Assembly (NCBI GenBank): GCA_034440615.1
Contig: JAOTOM010005050.1
Coordinates: forward strand, 552,001-616,000
Length of the DNA stretch: 64,000 nt
Reading direction: 5' to 3'
From: Ashinkailepas kermadecensis
Taxonomy: Eukaryota > Arthropoda > Thecostraca > Neolepadidae
The notes under the pieces: generated by a model
Told to the model about the DNA's origin: nothing
Database searches by the model: none
What the model saw: the letters and a program-made list of their open reading frames with translations, nothing else
In this document: piece after piece, positions 33,330 to 44,447 of the stretch
How the letters are laid out: each line of letters begins with the position of its first letter
Position numbering within the stretch: position 1 is the first letter of the stretch
Position numbers and translations under genes: made by a program

Positions 33330-36010
33330 GGAGTTGGTGCCGGTCGGTGGTGACGTGTCGGCCCTACCCAGAGGAGTTGGTGCCGGTCGGTGGTGACGTG
33401 TCGGCCCTACCCAGAGGAGTTGGTGCCGGTCGGTGGTGACGTGTCGGACCTACCCAGAGGAGTTGGTGTCGGTCGGTGGTGACGTGTCGGCCCTACCCAG
33501 AGGAGTTGGTGCCGGTCGGTGGTGACGTGTCGGACCTACCCAGAGGAGTTGGTGTCGGTCGGTGGTGACGTGTCGGCCCTACCCAGAGGAGTTGGTGCCG
33601 GTCGGTGGTGACGTATCGGACCTACCCAGAGGAGTTGGTGCCGGTCGGTGGTGACGTGTCGGCCCTACCCAGAGGAGTTGGTGTCGGTCGGTGGTGACGT
33701 GTCGGACCTACCCAGAGGAGTTGATGCCGGTCGGTGGTGACGTGTCGGCCCTACCCGAGGAGTTGGTGCCGGTCGGTGGTGACGTGTCGGCCCTACCCAG
33801 AGGAGTTGGTGCCGGTCGGTGGTGACGTGTCGGACCTACCCAGAGGAGTTGGTGTCGGTCGGTGGTGACGTGTCGGCCCTACCCGAGGAGTTGGTGCCGG
33901 TCGGTGGTGACGTGTCGGACCTACCCAGAGGAGTTGGCGTCGGTCGGTGGTGACGTGTCGGCCCTACCCAGAGGAGTTGGTGTCGGTCGGTGGTGACGTA
34001 TCGGACCTACCCAGAGGAGTTGGTGCCGGTCGGTGGTGACGTGTCGGCCCTACCCAGAGGAGTTGGTGCCGGTCGGTGGTGACGTGTCGGCCCTACCCAG
34101 AGGAGTTGGTGCCGGTCGGTGGTGACGTGTCGGCCCTACCCAGAGGAGTTGGTGCCGGTCGGTGGTGACGTGTCGGCCCTACCCAGAGGGTTGGTACCGG
34201 TCGGTGGTGACGTGTCGGCCCTACCCAGAGGAGTTGGTGCCGGTCGGTGGTGACGTGTCGGACCTACCCAGAGGAGTTGGTGTCGGTCGGTGGTGACGTG
34301 TCGGCCCTACTCAGAGGAGTTGGTGCCGGTCGGTGGTGCCGTGTCGGCCCTACCCAGAGGAGTTAGTGCCGGTCGGTGGTGACGTGTCGGCCCTACCCAG
34401 AGGAGTTGGTGCCGGTCGGTGGTGACGTGTCGGCCCTACCCAGGGAGTTGGTGTCGGTCGGTGGTGACGTGTCGGACCTACCCAGAGGAGTTGGTATCGG
34501 TCGGTGGTGACGTGTCGGCCCTACCCAGAGGAGTTGGTGCCGGTCGGTGGTGACGTGTCGGCCCTACCCAGAGGAGTTGGTGCCGGTCGGTGGTGACGTG
34601 TCGGCCCTACCCAGAGGAGTTGGTGCCGGTCGGTGGTGACGTGTCGGACCTACCCAGAGGAGTTGGTGCCGGTCGGTGGTGACGTGTCAGCCCTACCCAG
34701 AGGAGTTGGGGCCGGTCGGTGGTGACGTGTCGGCCCTACCCAGGGGAGTTGGTGTCGGTCGGTGGTGACGTGTCGGCCCTACCCAGAGGAGTTGGTGTCG
34801 GTCGGTGGTGACGTGTCGGCCCTACCCAGAGGAGTTGGTGTCGGTCGGTGGTGACGTGTCGGACCTACCCAGAGGAGTTGGTGTCGGTCGGTGGTGACGT
34901 GTCGGCCCTACCCAGAGGAGTTGGTGCCGGTCGGTGGTGACGTGTCGGCCCTACCCAGAGGAGTTGGTGTCGGTCGGTGGTGACGTGTCGGCCCTACCCA
35001 GAGGAGTTGGTGTCGGTCGGTGGTGACGTGTCGGCCCTACCCAGGGGAGTTGGTGTCGGTCGGTGGTGACGTGTCGGACCTACCCAGAGGAGTTGGTGTC
35101 GGTCGGTGGTGACGTGTCGGCCCTACCCAGAGGAGTTGGTGCCGGTCGGTGGTGACGTGTCGGCCCTACCCAGAGGAGTTGGTGCCGGTCGGTGGTGACG
35201 TGTCGGACCTACCCAGAGGAGTTGGTGTCGGTCGGTGGTGACGTGTCGGCCCTACCCAGAGGAGTTGGTGCCGGTCGGTGGTGACGTGTCGGCCCTACCC
35301 AGGGGAGTTGGTGTCGGTCGGTGACGATGTATCGGACCTACTCAAAGGAGTTGGTGCCGGTCGGTGGTGACGTGTCGGACCTACCCAGAGGAGTTGGTGC
35401 CGGTCGGTGGTGACGTCGGTCCAAGGAGTTGGTGTCTCGTACGCCCAGAGGGAGTTGGTGTCGGTCGGTGGTGACGTGTCGGCCCTACCCAGAGGAGTTG
35501 GTGCCGGTCGGTGGTGACGTGTCGGACCTACCCAGGGGAGTTGGTGCCGGTCGGTGGTGACGTATCGGACCTACCCAGAGGAGTTGGTGCCGGTCGGTGG
35601 TGACGTGTCGGCCCTACCCAGAGGAGTTGGTGTCGGTCGGCGGTGACGTGTCGGACCTACCCAGAGGAGTTGGTGTCGGTCGGTGGTGACGTGCTCGACC
35701 TACCCAGAGGAGTTGGTGCCGGTCGGTGGTGGCGTGTCGGCCCTAACCAGGGGAGTTGGTGTCGGTCGGTGGTGACGTGCTCGACCTACCCAGAGGAGTT
35801 GGTGCCGGTCGGTGGTGGCGTGTCGGCCCTACCCAGGGGAGTTGGTGTCGGTCGGTGGTGACGTGTTCGACCTACCCAGAGGAGTTGGTGCCGGTCGGTG
35901 GTGACGTGTCGGCCCTACCCAGGGGAGTTGGTGTCGGTCGGTGGCGACGTATCGGACCTATCCAGAGGAGTTGGTATCGGTCGGTGACGACGGGTCGGAC
36001 CTACCCAGAT
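33330..36010 (+). repeat. 43-bp minisatellite, about 62 copies
   Basis: 'ggagttgg' at 33330 and 33373 gives a 43-bp period, kept for about 2.7 kb. Units contain 'cggtggtgacgtgtcgg' and differ mainly at 'tgccggt/tgtcggt' and 'gccctac/gacctac'. Occasional 1-2 bp indels and a disturbed patch at 35315-35460 occur. Since 43 is not a multiple of three, no long frame survives, unlike the 42- and 45-bp arrays. Each unit carries TGACGTG, a CRE/ATF/UPR-type core. The plus strand is G-rich. Confidence 0.96.
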
Positions 36011-36104
36011 GAGTTGCCTTTTTGCATGCGGCGTCGCATGGCTGGTGGCCTTGGTGTGCTTCATATCTGGACCATGCTGCAGACATTGGGAGCAGGTGCG
36101 GTGT

Positions 36105-37610
36105 GTGCCGGTGGGCAGGGTCAGTGAGACGCTCCTTTAATGTTATCGAGAGTCACCCGAACTGTGTGTCTGTATGTCTGTGTCTGTCTGTCTGTGTCTG
36201 TCTGTGTACCGGTGCGCAGGGTCAGTGAGATGCTCCTCTAATGTTATCGAGAGTCACCCGAACTGTGTGTCTGTATGTCTGTGTCTGTCTGTGTCTGTGT
36301 CTGTCTGTGTACCGGTGCGCAGGGTCAGTGAGATGCTCCTCTAATGTTATCGAGAGTCACCCGAACTGTGTGTCTGTATGTCTGTGTCTGTCTGTGTCTG
36401 TGTCTGTCTGTGTGCCGGTGCGCAAGGTCAGTGAGATGCTCCTCTTGTGTTATCGAGTCACCCGAACTGTGTGTCTGTGTGTCTGCGCAAGATCTGTGTG
36501 TCTGTGTGTCTGCGCAGGATCTGTGTGTCTGTATGTGTGTGTCTGTGTGTGTGTGTGTGTGTGTGTATGTGTGTCTGTGTCTGTGTATCTGTGTATGTGT
36601 GCCTGTGTCTTGTCTGTGTCTGTGTCTGTGTGTCTGTGTCTGTGTGTCTGTGTCTGTGTGTCTGTGTATGTGTGTCTGTGTATGTGTGTCTGTGTCTGTG
36701 TGTCTGTGTCTGTGTATGCATGTGTCTGTGTGTCTGTGTCTGTATGCATGTGTCTGTGTGTCTGTGTCTGTGTGTATGTGTCTGTCTGTGTCTGTGTGTC
36801 TGCGTGTCTGTGTCTGTCTGTCTGTGTCTGTATCTGTCCGTTTGCCGGTGCGCAGGGTCAGTGAGATGCTCCTCTAGTGTTATCGAGTCACCCGAACTGT
36901 GTGTCTGTGTGTCTGCGCAGGGTCTGTGTGTATGTGTCTGTCTGTGTCTGTGTGTGTGTGTCTGTCTGTCTGTGTCTGTGTCTGTCTGCCTGTGTCTGTG
37001 TCTGTCTGTGTGCCGGTGCGCAGGGTCAGTGAGATGCTCCTCTAGTGTTATCGGGAGTCACCCGAACTGTGTGTCTGTGTGTCTGCGCAGGGTCTGTGTG
37101 TCTGTGTCTGTCTGTGTGTGTGTGTCTGTAGGTGTGTGTCTGTGTGTCTGCGCAGGGTCTGTGTGTCTGTGTCTGTCTGTGTGTGTGTGTGTGTGTGTGT
37201 GTCTGTGTGTGTGTGTCTGTGTGTGTGTGTCTGTGTGTGTTGTGTGTGTGTGTGTCTGTGTATGTGTGTCTGTGTGTCTGTGTCTGTGTGTGTGTGTCTG
37301 TGTGTGTGTGTCTGTGTGTGTGTGTCTGTGTGTGTGTCTGTGTGTGTGTCTGTGTGTGTGTCTGTGTGTGTGTGTCTGTGTCTGTCTGTCTGTGTCTGTG
37401 TCTGTGTGTGTGTGTCTGTGTGTGTGTCTGTGTGTGTGTCTGTGTGTGTGTGTCTGTGTGTGTGTCTGTGTGTGTGTGTCTGTGTCTGTCTGTCTGTGTC
37501 TGTGTCTGTGTCTGTCTGTCTGTGTCTGTGTCTGTCTGTGTGCCGATGCGCAGGGTCAGTGAGATGCTCCTCTAGTGTTATCGAGAGTCAACCGAACTGT
37601 GTCTGCTTTC
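36105..37610 (+). repeat. Higher-order array: conserved ~60-bp block plus TG/TCTG tracts
   Basis: Seven copies of a block beginning 'gccggtgcgcagggtcagtg' and running through 'agatgctcctcta', 'gttatcgagagtcacccgaa' start at about 36108, 36208, 36311, 36414, 36845, 37012 and 37542. Each block is followed by a TGTGTCTG/TGTCTG tract. Early units are 100-103 bp; later spacings grow to 431, 167 and 530 bp because the tract expanded. Smaller 'gtctgcgca(g)g(g/a)tctgtg' pieces are mixed in. Val/Cys/Leu/Ser-rich open frames in all frames are artefacts. Confidence 0.93.
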
Positions 37611-39480
37611 ACTTGCGACGACCCGATTTACCTCGGGGTGAATGCAAGCGTGTTTTTCATAGGCCGCTGTCGTGTGACGAAAAGCATGACAACCATTGTT
37701 GAAACGCACCAGTGAGTCATTTTGGGGTATTGCATTGCTGGCGTGCGGTGGTCTCGATTCCTCCTCAGCCTTTTGGTTCCTGCCGGTACGGCTGAAATAA
37801 ACGCCAGTGGAAGAGACATGTCTGTCAGGAGTGGTGGCAGGGGTGATGCCGGGAGATGGCGTACCGCTCATCGCCACCAGATGTCAGGAACTGGCACGGG
37901 TGTTGTTTTGTATGCTTTTGAGGGACATGTGCCCCCTCAATGTTGGCCTTGCCCAGAATAAGTTCAACTTTTGTGGACCCTATGGAGTGTGCCCCCAATC
38001 AATTTGGGCCCGCCCATTACCTCCATGTATTATCCCCAATGGGACCCAATAGTTTCCAGAAGTCAGCGCCCCTGGATACTGGGGTATAGCATTTCCATAC
38101 AGCGTTGACAGTTTAACAAAAAATAATATGCTGCAACATGCTATTACGCGGATTAACGCATGTGGGAACGTGGTTATAGCTGGGTTGATTACTCAGTTTG
38201 TTTTACTATGAGTGAACGACGACAATCCTAGATATAGGTGATATGATGTGATTGTCAGTTACCAGGCATACCTAGCGCCATCTATGGACACGACATAGCA
38301 CTGCCGTGCGTGAGCCACTCCGGATGCTGGTGGCGATATCACGCCGCGTGAGTGGATGGGCTGATCCAGTCCTATCTAGAAGAACCGTGATCCAGTCCGG
38401 CTAAGCCTACGCTAAAAACTGTTGCGCTCAGCGAACGTACTAATCACTGGAGCTTTCTAAAACGCGTGAAATGGCTACCTGACTTGGCCTCTGTTTATTG
38501 ACCCTGTGGCGACCATATTTTGGGCGGAGCCACGTCGTCAGTTGGCATGGAAACGCCCGGTTGCGAATGTGTTGAGCTGAACACCATTGCTATCATGGAA
38601 CGGTTCGCTACTCGCTGATAACTTCCCTACGAAGGTTGCATTTGCTATGAACACATTCGGCTGCGACTGCTTCGAGTCGTTGTTTTTTTATGGGAGGGGG
38701 AAGGGGCATGGGGCAGTGGCAAGTGTATGTGAAAGGGGATGTAGACAAGTGGACATTTATGTTGCGAGATGCCTCGAAAAAACAACAGCGGTTCGCATCA
38801 TTTTCCGAACAAAAACTTGTTCTTTCTTCGTGCAGATAGGGTTCAGTAGCACGGTGCAGGGTGTCACCATGCAACCTGAGACAGTTTCTCCGAGGCACTG
38901 GAGACTCTTATTGGTGCTGACAAAACCGCATGTTGCCAGCAACGCTCGGACTCTATTACGAGAATCAACCAATATCATCGCGAAGGCTCACATCAGGCCA
39001 CATTAGTGGTACCGATCTCAGAGTTTGTATTCTCATTTTGATTATGCCCTCTAATCGCCACAGTTAGATGAAGCGCACTGGTGGTTGAACAGTGCGAGAT
39101 AATCTTGCCTCGAATATTGCGTATTCTAGCAGACATTTTCCATCGTATGACCCAGTCTGACCTCGCACGATCTTTGACACTGGTGTTGCATAACTGACGC
39201 GGTCGATGCGCCCCTAAACTCCGATCTTTGACACTGGTAGTCGCATGAAGATGTATGTAACTCACAACAGTGAGAGCAGATATTTCCAATCACTCGATTT
39301 GAAGCGGGATAAACTCGGTCGATGAGGGCTAAACAGTCGCAGGGAACTTCTCAGATTGCGAAACGTAACTAGTTCGGACTAGTTCATGCCCGAAAAACGT
39401 CCAAAACAAGATGGTCCTATGCTACTGCCTGAGTAACTCAATGGTGTATTCCTTGACTAATCGGTTGCCCCCACACAGCA
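37611..39480. other. No gene recognised
   Basis: A 139-codon frame at 38587-39006 (+) overlaps a 96-codon frame on the other strand and shows no motif. 37960-38080 contains 'tgcccccaatcaatttgggcc' and 'ccaatgggacccaatag', locally self-complementary words that may belong to a dispersed repeat. Nothing firm. Confidence 0.4.
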
Positions 39481-39481
39481 A

Positions 39482-39835
39482 ATGTCATGCCGCAGTGTCC
39501 GTCCACCGACTCACACCATGCCGCAGTGTCCGTCCACCGACTCACACCATGCCGCAGTATCCGTCCACCGACTCACACCATGCCGCAGTGTCCGTCCACC
39601 GACTCACACCATGCCGCAGTGTCCGTCCACCGACTCACACCATGCCGCAGTGTCCGTCCACCGACTCACACCATGCCGCAGTGTCCGTCCACCGACTCAC
39701 ACCATGCCGCAGTGTCCGTCCACGGACTCACACCATGCCGCAGTGTCCGTCCACCGACTCACACCATGCCGCAGTGTCTGTCCACCGACTCACACCATGC
39801 CGCGGTGTCCGTCCACCGACTCACACAACACCTCA
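39482..39835 (+). repeat. 31-bp minisatellite, about 11 copies
   Basis: 'atgccgcagtgtccgtccac' recurs every 31 bp (39487, 39518 and onward). Copies are almost identical (a few single-base changes), so the array is young. The three forward frames are all open across it. Confidence 0.95.
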
Positions 39836-39919
39836 TCCCTGTAGCTTTGAATGTGCATATATTTCACCGTTGCTACTTTGTCATACGCAAAGCTGCTGCA
39901 CCGTCCATTGAATGTAGTT

Positions 39920-40326
39920 TTCCGGCTCCGGCACCTGCATAATGCGGCTCTGGCATCTGCATTATCCGGTTCTAGCACCTGCATTATCCAGTAATGGTAC
40001 CACCTGCATTATCAGGCTCTGGCACCTACATTATCCGGCTCTAGCGCCTGCATTATCAGGCTCTGGCACCTGCATTATCAGGCTCTAGCACCTGCATTGT
40101 CCGGCAATGGTACCACCTGCATTATCTGGCTCTGACACCTGCATTATCCGGCTGTGGCACCTGTTTTATCCGGCTCCGGCACGTGCATTATCCGGCTCCA
40201 GCACCTGCATTATCCGGCAATGGTACCACCTGTATTATCCGGCTCTGGCACCTCCATTATCTGGCTCTGGCACCTCCATTATCTGGCTCTGGCACCTACG
40301 TTATCCGGCTCTGGCACCTGCATTAG
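39920..40326 (+). repeat. 22-bp minisatellite, about 18 copies
   Basis: Units of 'ccggctctggcacctgcatt' plus two bases, with a 25-bp variant ('caatggtaccacctg...') appearing at about 39990, 40105 and 40218. It begins within 90 bp of the end of the 31-bp array. Confidence 0.9.
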
Positions 40327-40329
40327 CGC

Positions 40330-41950
40330 GTGCTTCAGACGCCACCTGCCAGCCAGGGTCAGAGTCATCCTGAAGACGCTGACTCACTGTTTTGGACGGC
40401 GGCGGACGAAGCGATACATTTTCGTCCCACCGACGTCACATTAATTTGCCTTAACCACATATCATTGTGGGCTTATACCGGCACTGCGGATACCCCGTTA
40501 AGCCACTCAAGCACCCAGGTTAGGTCAGACTTAATGCATCTAGGTGTGGTTACGTAAGCCTCGGGGTGACGCAGAACGTGGGCCATTGCGGACTGGAGAA
40601 CATTACAAGCATTGCTTGTTCGGTAGCAAAGAACAATTAGGCTGTATATGCTTTCAATGATGTAAAAGCAGATTACCCACGTGAATTTGTAGTTAGCTGT
40701 GCAATTTTGAACCATATCTACTTGTTCAATATCGACGTTTCAATGCACACCTCTCTGCGCTTGAAATGGCCATGACTAGACTCCGATCCCCGACTACATT
40801 TTTGTTCTAGCATGAACCGGACGTTACTTTATTCTTCATAATACGCACATAGCTTAGGCCTCTCGATGTGTGTATGCTGTGCTTTTGCGGACTAAACACT
40901 TGCATAATAATTACATCCCAAAGCACGTTTGGGTATCTCACGGCTGACCAGGCCCAGGCGATCTTGCCGCTGCCTCCGCGAATACGGCCCTCTCTCGGCT
41001 GGGCGCAGGTCACGTAACTACCACGTCCACGTCCACGTCCACGCCCACGTCCCTGCACGGTGCAAACACCGGCCGTCATGACAGACTCTAACCTTGACAG
41101 GCGTGAGTGCATCGGTACGGCAATCGGTACGGCTGTTCGATGATCGGGGCTCGAAGCAGTAAAACACAGCCGCCTAACGACCACTGCACCGAGGCCGCGG
41201 ACACATTCGATCCTGTGTCGGGATCCATGCCGAGACGGCCATGTGTGGCGGATGTAGTATTGCATACGCTGCAGTTGCAGCATCACATTTTGTAGCCGCA
41301 TCGCCAACTTTTGTAGCAGCAGCTCCAGCTTTCTCAAACTATTATTGCTTATTCTGCTTAGCAAGCCCAGCTTTGTAATTTGCGACATTCACTCTTCTGG
41401 TCGGGGGTGACGTCACTCAATTATCACAGGAAGGAGGGGATATATTTTCCGAAGGCAGGCAAAACGAATCAGATAGTGACCGCTCAGGCCGTCCTCACAA
41501 ATCATTCACCGACATGGAGAAGTTGCGAGATACGATCCAACAAGATCGAAAGTAGAGTATTCCATCCATAGTCGAGAAAGTTAGCTTACCCATGGACACC
41601 TTATAACGACGCATTATAACTAGTCGTATTATTAGTGAAGAATTGAGCGTAAATAAATTTTGTGTTGCAAACTGCTGTGGGACGAACAAAAAAGGGAGTC
41701 ACAAGAATGCACGTCTTCTCTTTTTGAAATAAATTGAATACGAATTTGCTGAATTGGGTGAATACTCATGATGAAACTCGAACATTTAGATGTGATCCAG
41801 AAGCCAATGTCAATCAATGCGATGCAAGTCATCAACATCTCGATTTGCCAAAAAACGCGCCATGAGTCGCTCGAAGTACAAGACCATGCTGATTGTTGTT
41901 GTTTTTTTTGTTTTTTTTTACATCCACGGAATTTTGATGACTGTGGACTC
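40330..41950. other. No convincing gene; GTCCAC hexamer repeat
   Basis: A 193-codon frame at 40807-41388 (-) contains a short Gly-Arg run from a GTCCAC/GTGGAC hexamer repeat at 41022-41053. I recognise no domain and the frame is GC-rich only in the middle, so I do not call it a gene. Confidence 0.4.
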
Positions 41951-41954
41951 CGAC

Positions 41955-42735
41955 ACAGATGCAGACACAGACACATACTTTTTGTTGAGGTAATGCACAA
42001 TGGACTTGTGGCTATTATAACCTCGCGTCAATTAGATAAAACAGCAGAGCAGAAAAGGTCAAAATCACAAAACAGCTAAACCGGTGGTCATACATGTCAT
42101 AATACAAATTGTTTAAAAAATACATTGGACAGGCACGTTGGACAGGTGACGCCGTAGGTGGCGACCAAATATCGGTACAGGAAACAGCATCAGCTCGGGT
42201 GGCAAGGAGTTGAACATAAGTGGTGCTCTGGAGCTAAAACGCCTCTTCCCCATCTCAGTGCGGGACCGTGGGACATGCAAGTGATTATCCTGACGGGTGG
42301 TTCGGTCACGAACCTCCGCCACGGTGGTGAGGTTATGAGCCAGTGACTTTGGCTCACCATGACGGCGCACCTTGTGCGTGAGGCACAGGGTGTGGTATCT
42401 GGCTAAGTTCTCCGCACTGAGCCAGCCCAGTCTCCTCAGCAGATCCGAAACATGGTCAATTTCTTTTGCGGCCGAAAATTACTTTTACCGTGTAGTTCAT
42501 AATTGTTTGAATGCGAGACAGGTTCTTTTTGGTTCCGTTACATACACAGAAATACAGTAGCGGATCTGCGAGAAGACCAGGGCATTGACCAGGGCGGAGA
42601 TGACAGCAGGTGGAAGGTGCCCCCTTAGATGCGATAGACCACCCAAAACTCCAAAACAACGCCGAGTCACTTCTGAGACGTGCGAGTCACTTCTGAGACG
42701 TGCGATTCTCAGCTGAGCGAGCGATCGAAGAGGCC
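41955..42735 (-). pseudogene. CR1/Jockey-like LINE, 3' end only (second copy)
   Basis: Matches the 3' part of the element at 4575-6660 through both the C-terminal coding part ('RSRTEMGKRRFSSRAPLM', 42370-42113) and the 3' UTR ('acaatggacttgtggctatt', 'aaacagcagagcagaaaagg'). It is heavily 5'-truncated, as is usual for LINEs, and a short internal duplication 'gtcacttctgagacgtgcga' occurs near 42670-42705. Both copies stop at the same place, in TGTGTCTG-like repeats. Confidence 0.88.
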
Positions 42736-42744
42736 AGACTGTAA

Positions 42745-43190
42745 ACCAGCAGTATTATATCGAAGTTAAATTGTGCGAAGAGTGTAGAACTGTGGAGAAA
42801 CAGGTGGATTTTGCACCAGGAAAACGCACCCGCTCACGGCGCTTTTTCTGCCAAGCTTCGTCAAGAAAAACACGTCTGTGCTTGATCACCAGCCCTATCC
42901 GTCATTCTTGGTGCCTTATGATTTCTATCTCTTCCCCATGATCAAGCCCGAGTTCAGGGGTCCCATCTTCTGTCCGTGCAAGAGGTGAACAAGAGCAAAC
43001 ACGACGGAACTGCTGACCAGCCGCCTCATAGAAGATGATCTTCGGCACTGCTGTCAGCGGTAGCAGCAATGTCTAAAGCAGTGCGCCAATTCAGAAAGGG
43101 GCTACTTCGAGGGTTGTCACTGCCGATTTTGTTTGCGCGGTAAACGAGCGTAGTTATGGCCCCGGTCCGTTACTTTTGTGCCGGGCCTCG
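42745..43190 (+). pseudogene. Second mariner-like transposase relic (C-terminal half)
   Basis: 'WILHQENAPAH' (about 42805-42837) is the second catalytic box, but with Glu (GAA 42820-42822) where mariner has Asp. 'PYDFYLFPMIKPEFRG' (about 42914-42961) is the third box, with its Asp at 42920-42922 in a shifted frame. A family-like C-terminal end 'RKGLLRG' follows near 43090-43120. The stretch 'cggtccgttacttttgtgcc' at 43163-43182 may be the 3' inverted repeat. It is a different sequence from the relic at 1.4-2.6 kb. Confidence 0.75.
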
Positions 43191-43405
43191 TATACGCAGG
43201 TGCCTGTTGCAGGCTCTGCACATCAGCAAGGACCTCCTTCCCCAGCAGCTGGAAATATCAGGCGTGTTGGCTGAAGTACGGTCCCAGCGTGTGCAGATTG
43301 CCGCGTCAACCGAGCCCCACACGTGGACGTTGACGCGGCCGCCGGTCTGACTCCGCGCGTCGTTGTCAGGCCGGTGTCGGGTGTCGTCTTTTCCACCAAC
43401 AAATG
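43190..43405 (-). pseudogene. Tc1-like transposase fragment (minus-strand arm)
   Basis: Translates 'GGRVNVHVWGSVDA' followed, in shifted frames, by pieces like 'LLGKEVLADVQSL'. The same order of words appears on the plus strand at 43486-43640, so the two form an inverted repeat around 43415. Only the middle of the protein is present. Confidence 0.55.
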
Positions 43406-43433
43406 CTAACGAGCCGATACCAGCCTGCCGCCA

Positions 43434-43940
43434 ATGCATCAGCCGATGACCCGATACCAGCCTGGCAACGCTGCTCGGGGTCGGACCGGTGGTCGCGTCA
43501 CAGTCCACGTGGGCTGGGTTGACGGGCACGGCACCCTACACAGACTGGGAGCGCGCCTCCACCAGCAGGCCCATCTCCAGCTGGTGGAGAAGGAGTTCCT
43601 CCGTGATGTACAGCGCCTGCGGCAGTCGCCCTTGCGCCGCCAGCAGAACCGCCTCCAGGTGCACAGCGCTCGTCCGGTCCGGGTCTGGCTGGACGCACAC
43701 CAGGAGCTGGTGCTGATGCCACGGGTGTCACGGCGGCCAGACCTTAGCGCCGTGGAGAACGTGTGGAGAAAACGACGGAACTCTCTGGCTCCTCATCTCC
43801 AGAACAGACATGTCACCGACTCGCTGTGGGACCAGATTCAGGCCACCTCGGCAACTATACTACTGCGCCCTGACCGAGTTGGTACCGGCCTGCGAAGCAT
43901 TGCCTGCTTCCTGCTGGGTACGGTGAGAAGTCGAGAGTAG
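43434..43940 (+). pseudogene. Tc1-like transposase fragment, C-terminal half
   Basis: A 168-codon frame with 'GGRVTVHVGWVDGHGTLHRLG' split by a small frame change from its family reading, then 'LVEKEFLRDVQRL' and 'SRRPDLSAVENVWRKRRNSL'. The last motif is the third catalytic region of Tc1-type DD34E transposases (PDLxPxENVW). The frame ends at 43938 without obvious damage, but the N-terminal DNA-binding part and first catalytic Asp are missing, so it cannot encode a full enzyme. GC-rich like the USP fragment downstream. Confidence 0.7.
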
Positions 43941-44182
43941 AACGTGTCACCATTCGTGAAAGGGTTTTCCCACCTTTCCAGGCAATCTTAACGGGCAGTT
44001 TGGGCGATCTGATAGCCGATTGCATCTTGTGTGCTAGCTCATCATCTATGTACGGAAGGCTGATTTAGGTAGCTTTGCCACCGTCAAGGTGTTCGCCTCG
44101 TCGAGCATGGCTGGTGATGTGCTGTTCTTGAAATCTTGCCCGGGTGATGATTTTATCTGTATAGTCATTAGCCCTGAATATG

Positions 44183-44317
44183 TTTTCTATCATTGTCATC
44201 CCACGCTTTTGAGCCATTACACAGTGGCTAAAATGATGGCTACGATATAATATATCTCTGTTAAGCGATGTAATATAACATAATGGCTGAAAAGCGTGGG
44301 ATGACAAAGATAGAAAA
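44183..44317. repeat. Inverted repeat, 37-bp arms, 61-bp loop
   Basis: The left arm 44183-44219 and right arm 44281-44317 are complementary at 35 of 37 positions (left arm starts 'ttttctatcattgtcatccc'). The loop is AT-rich. Size and arrangement fit either a MITE/fold-back remnant or a long hairpin transcript. No flanking duplication was recognised. Confidence 0.88.
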
Positions 44318-44447
44318 TCTGCCGAGCCGACCTGTCACGGCTCGAGATGGCAGTGGACTGACGCGTCCGTCTGACAACATCAGCTGTCGTTCCCGCTGGT
44401 CGAGCGTTGATCCAGCCCCGACTGATGCTCGACTCGCCGGGCTGTGA

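Noticed and set aside
33330..36010. CRISPR array
   Set aside because: Units are contiguous without unique spacers and the setting is an animal genome; it is a minisatellite.
36241..37702. Open frames of 147-371 codons rich in Val, Cys, Leu, Ser
   Set aside because: Translation of TG/TCTG microsatellite in every frame; no real protein features.
38587..39006. 139-codon plus-strand frame
   Set aside because: Overlaps an equally long minus-strand frame and shows no motif or splice evidence.
40807..41388. 193-codon frame with Gly-Arg run (RGG-protein-like)
   Set aside because: The Gly-Arg run comes from a short GTGGAC hexamer repeat; flanks have no domain.
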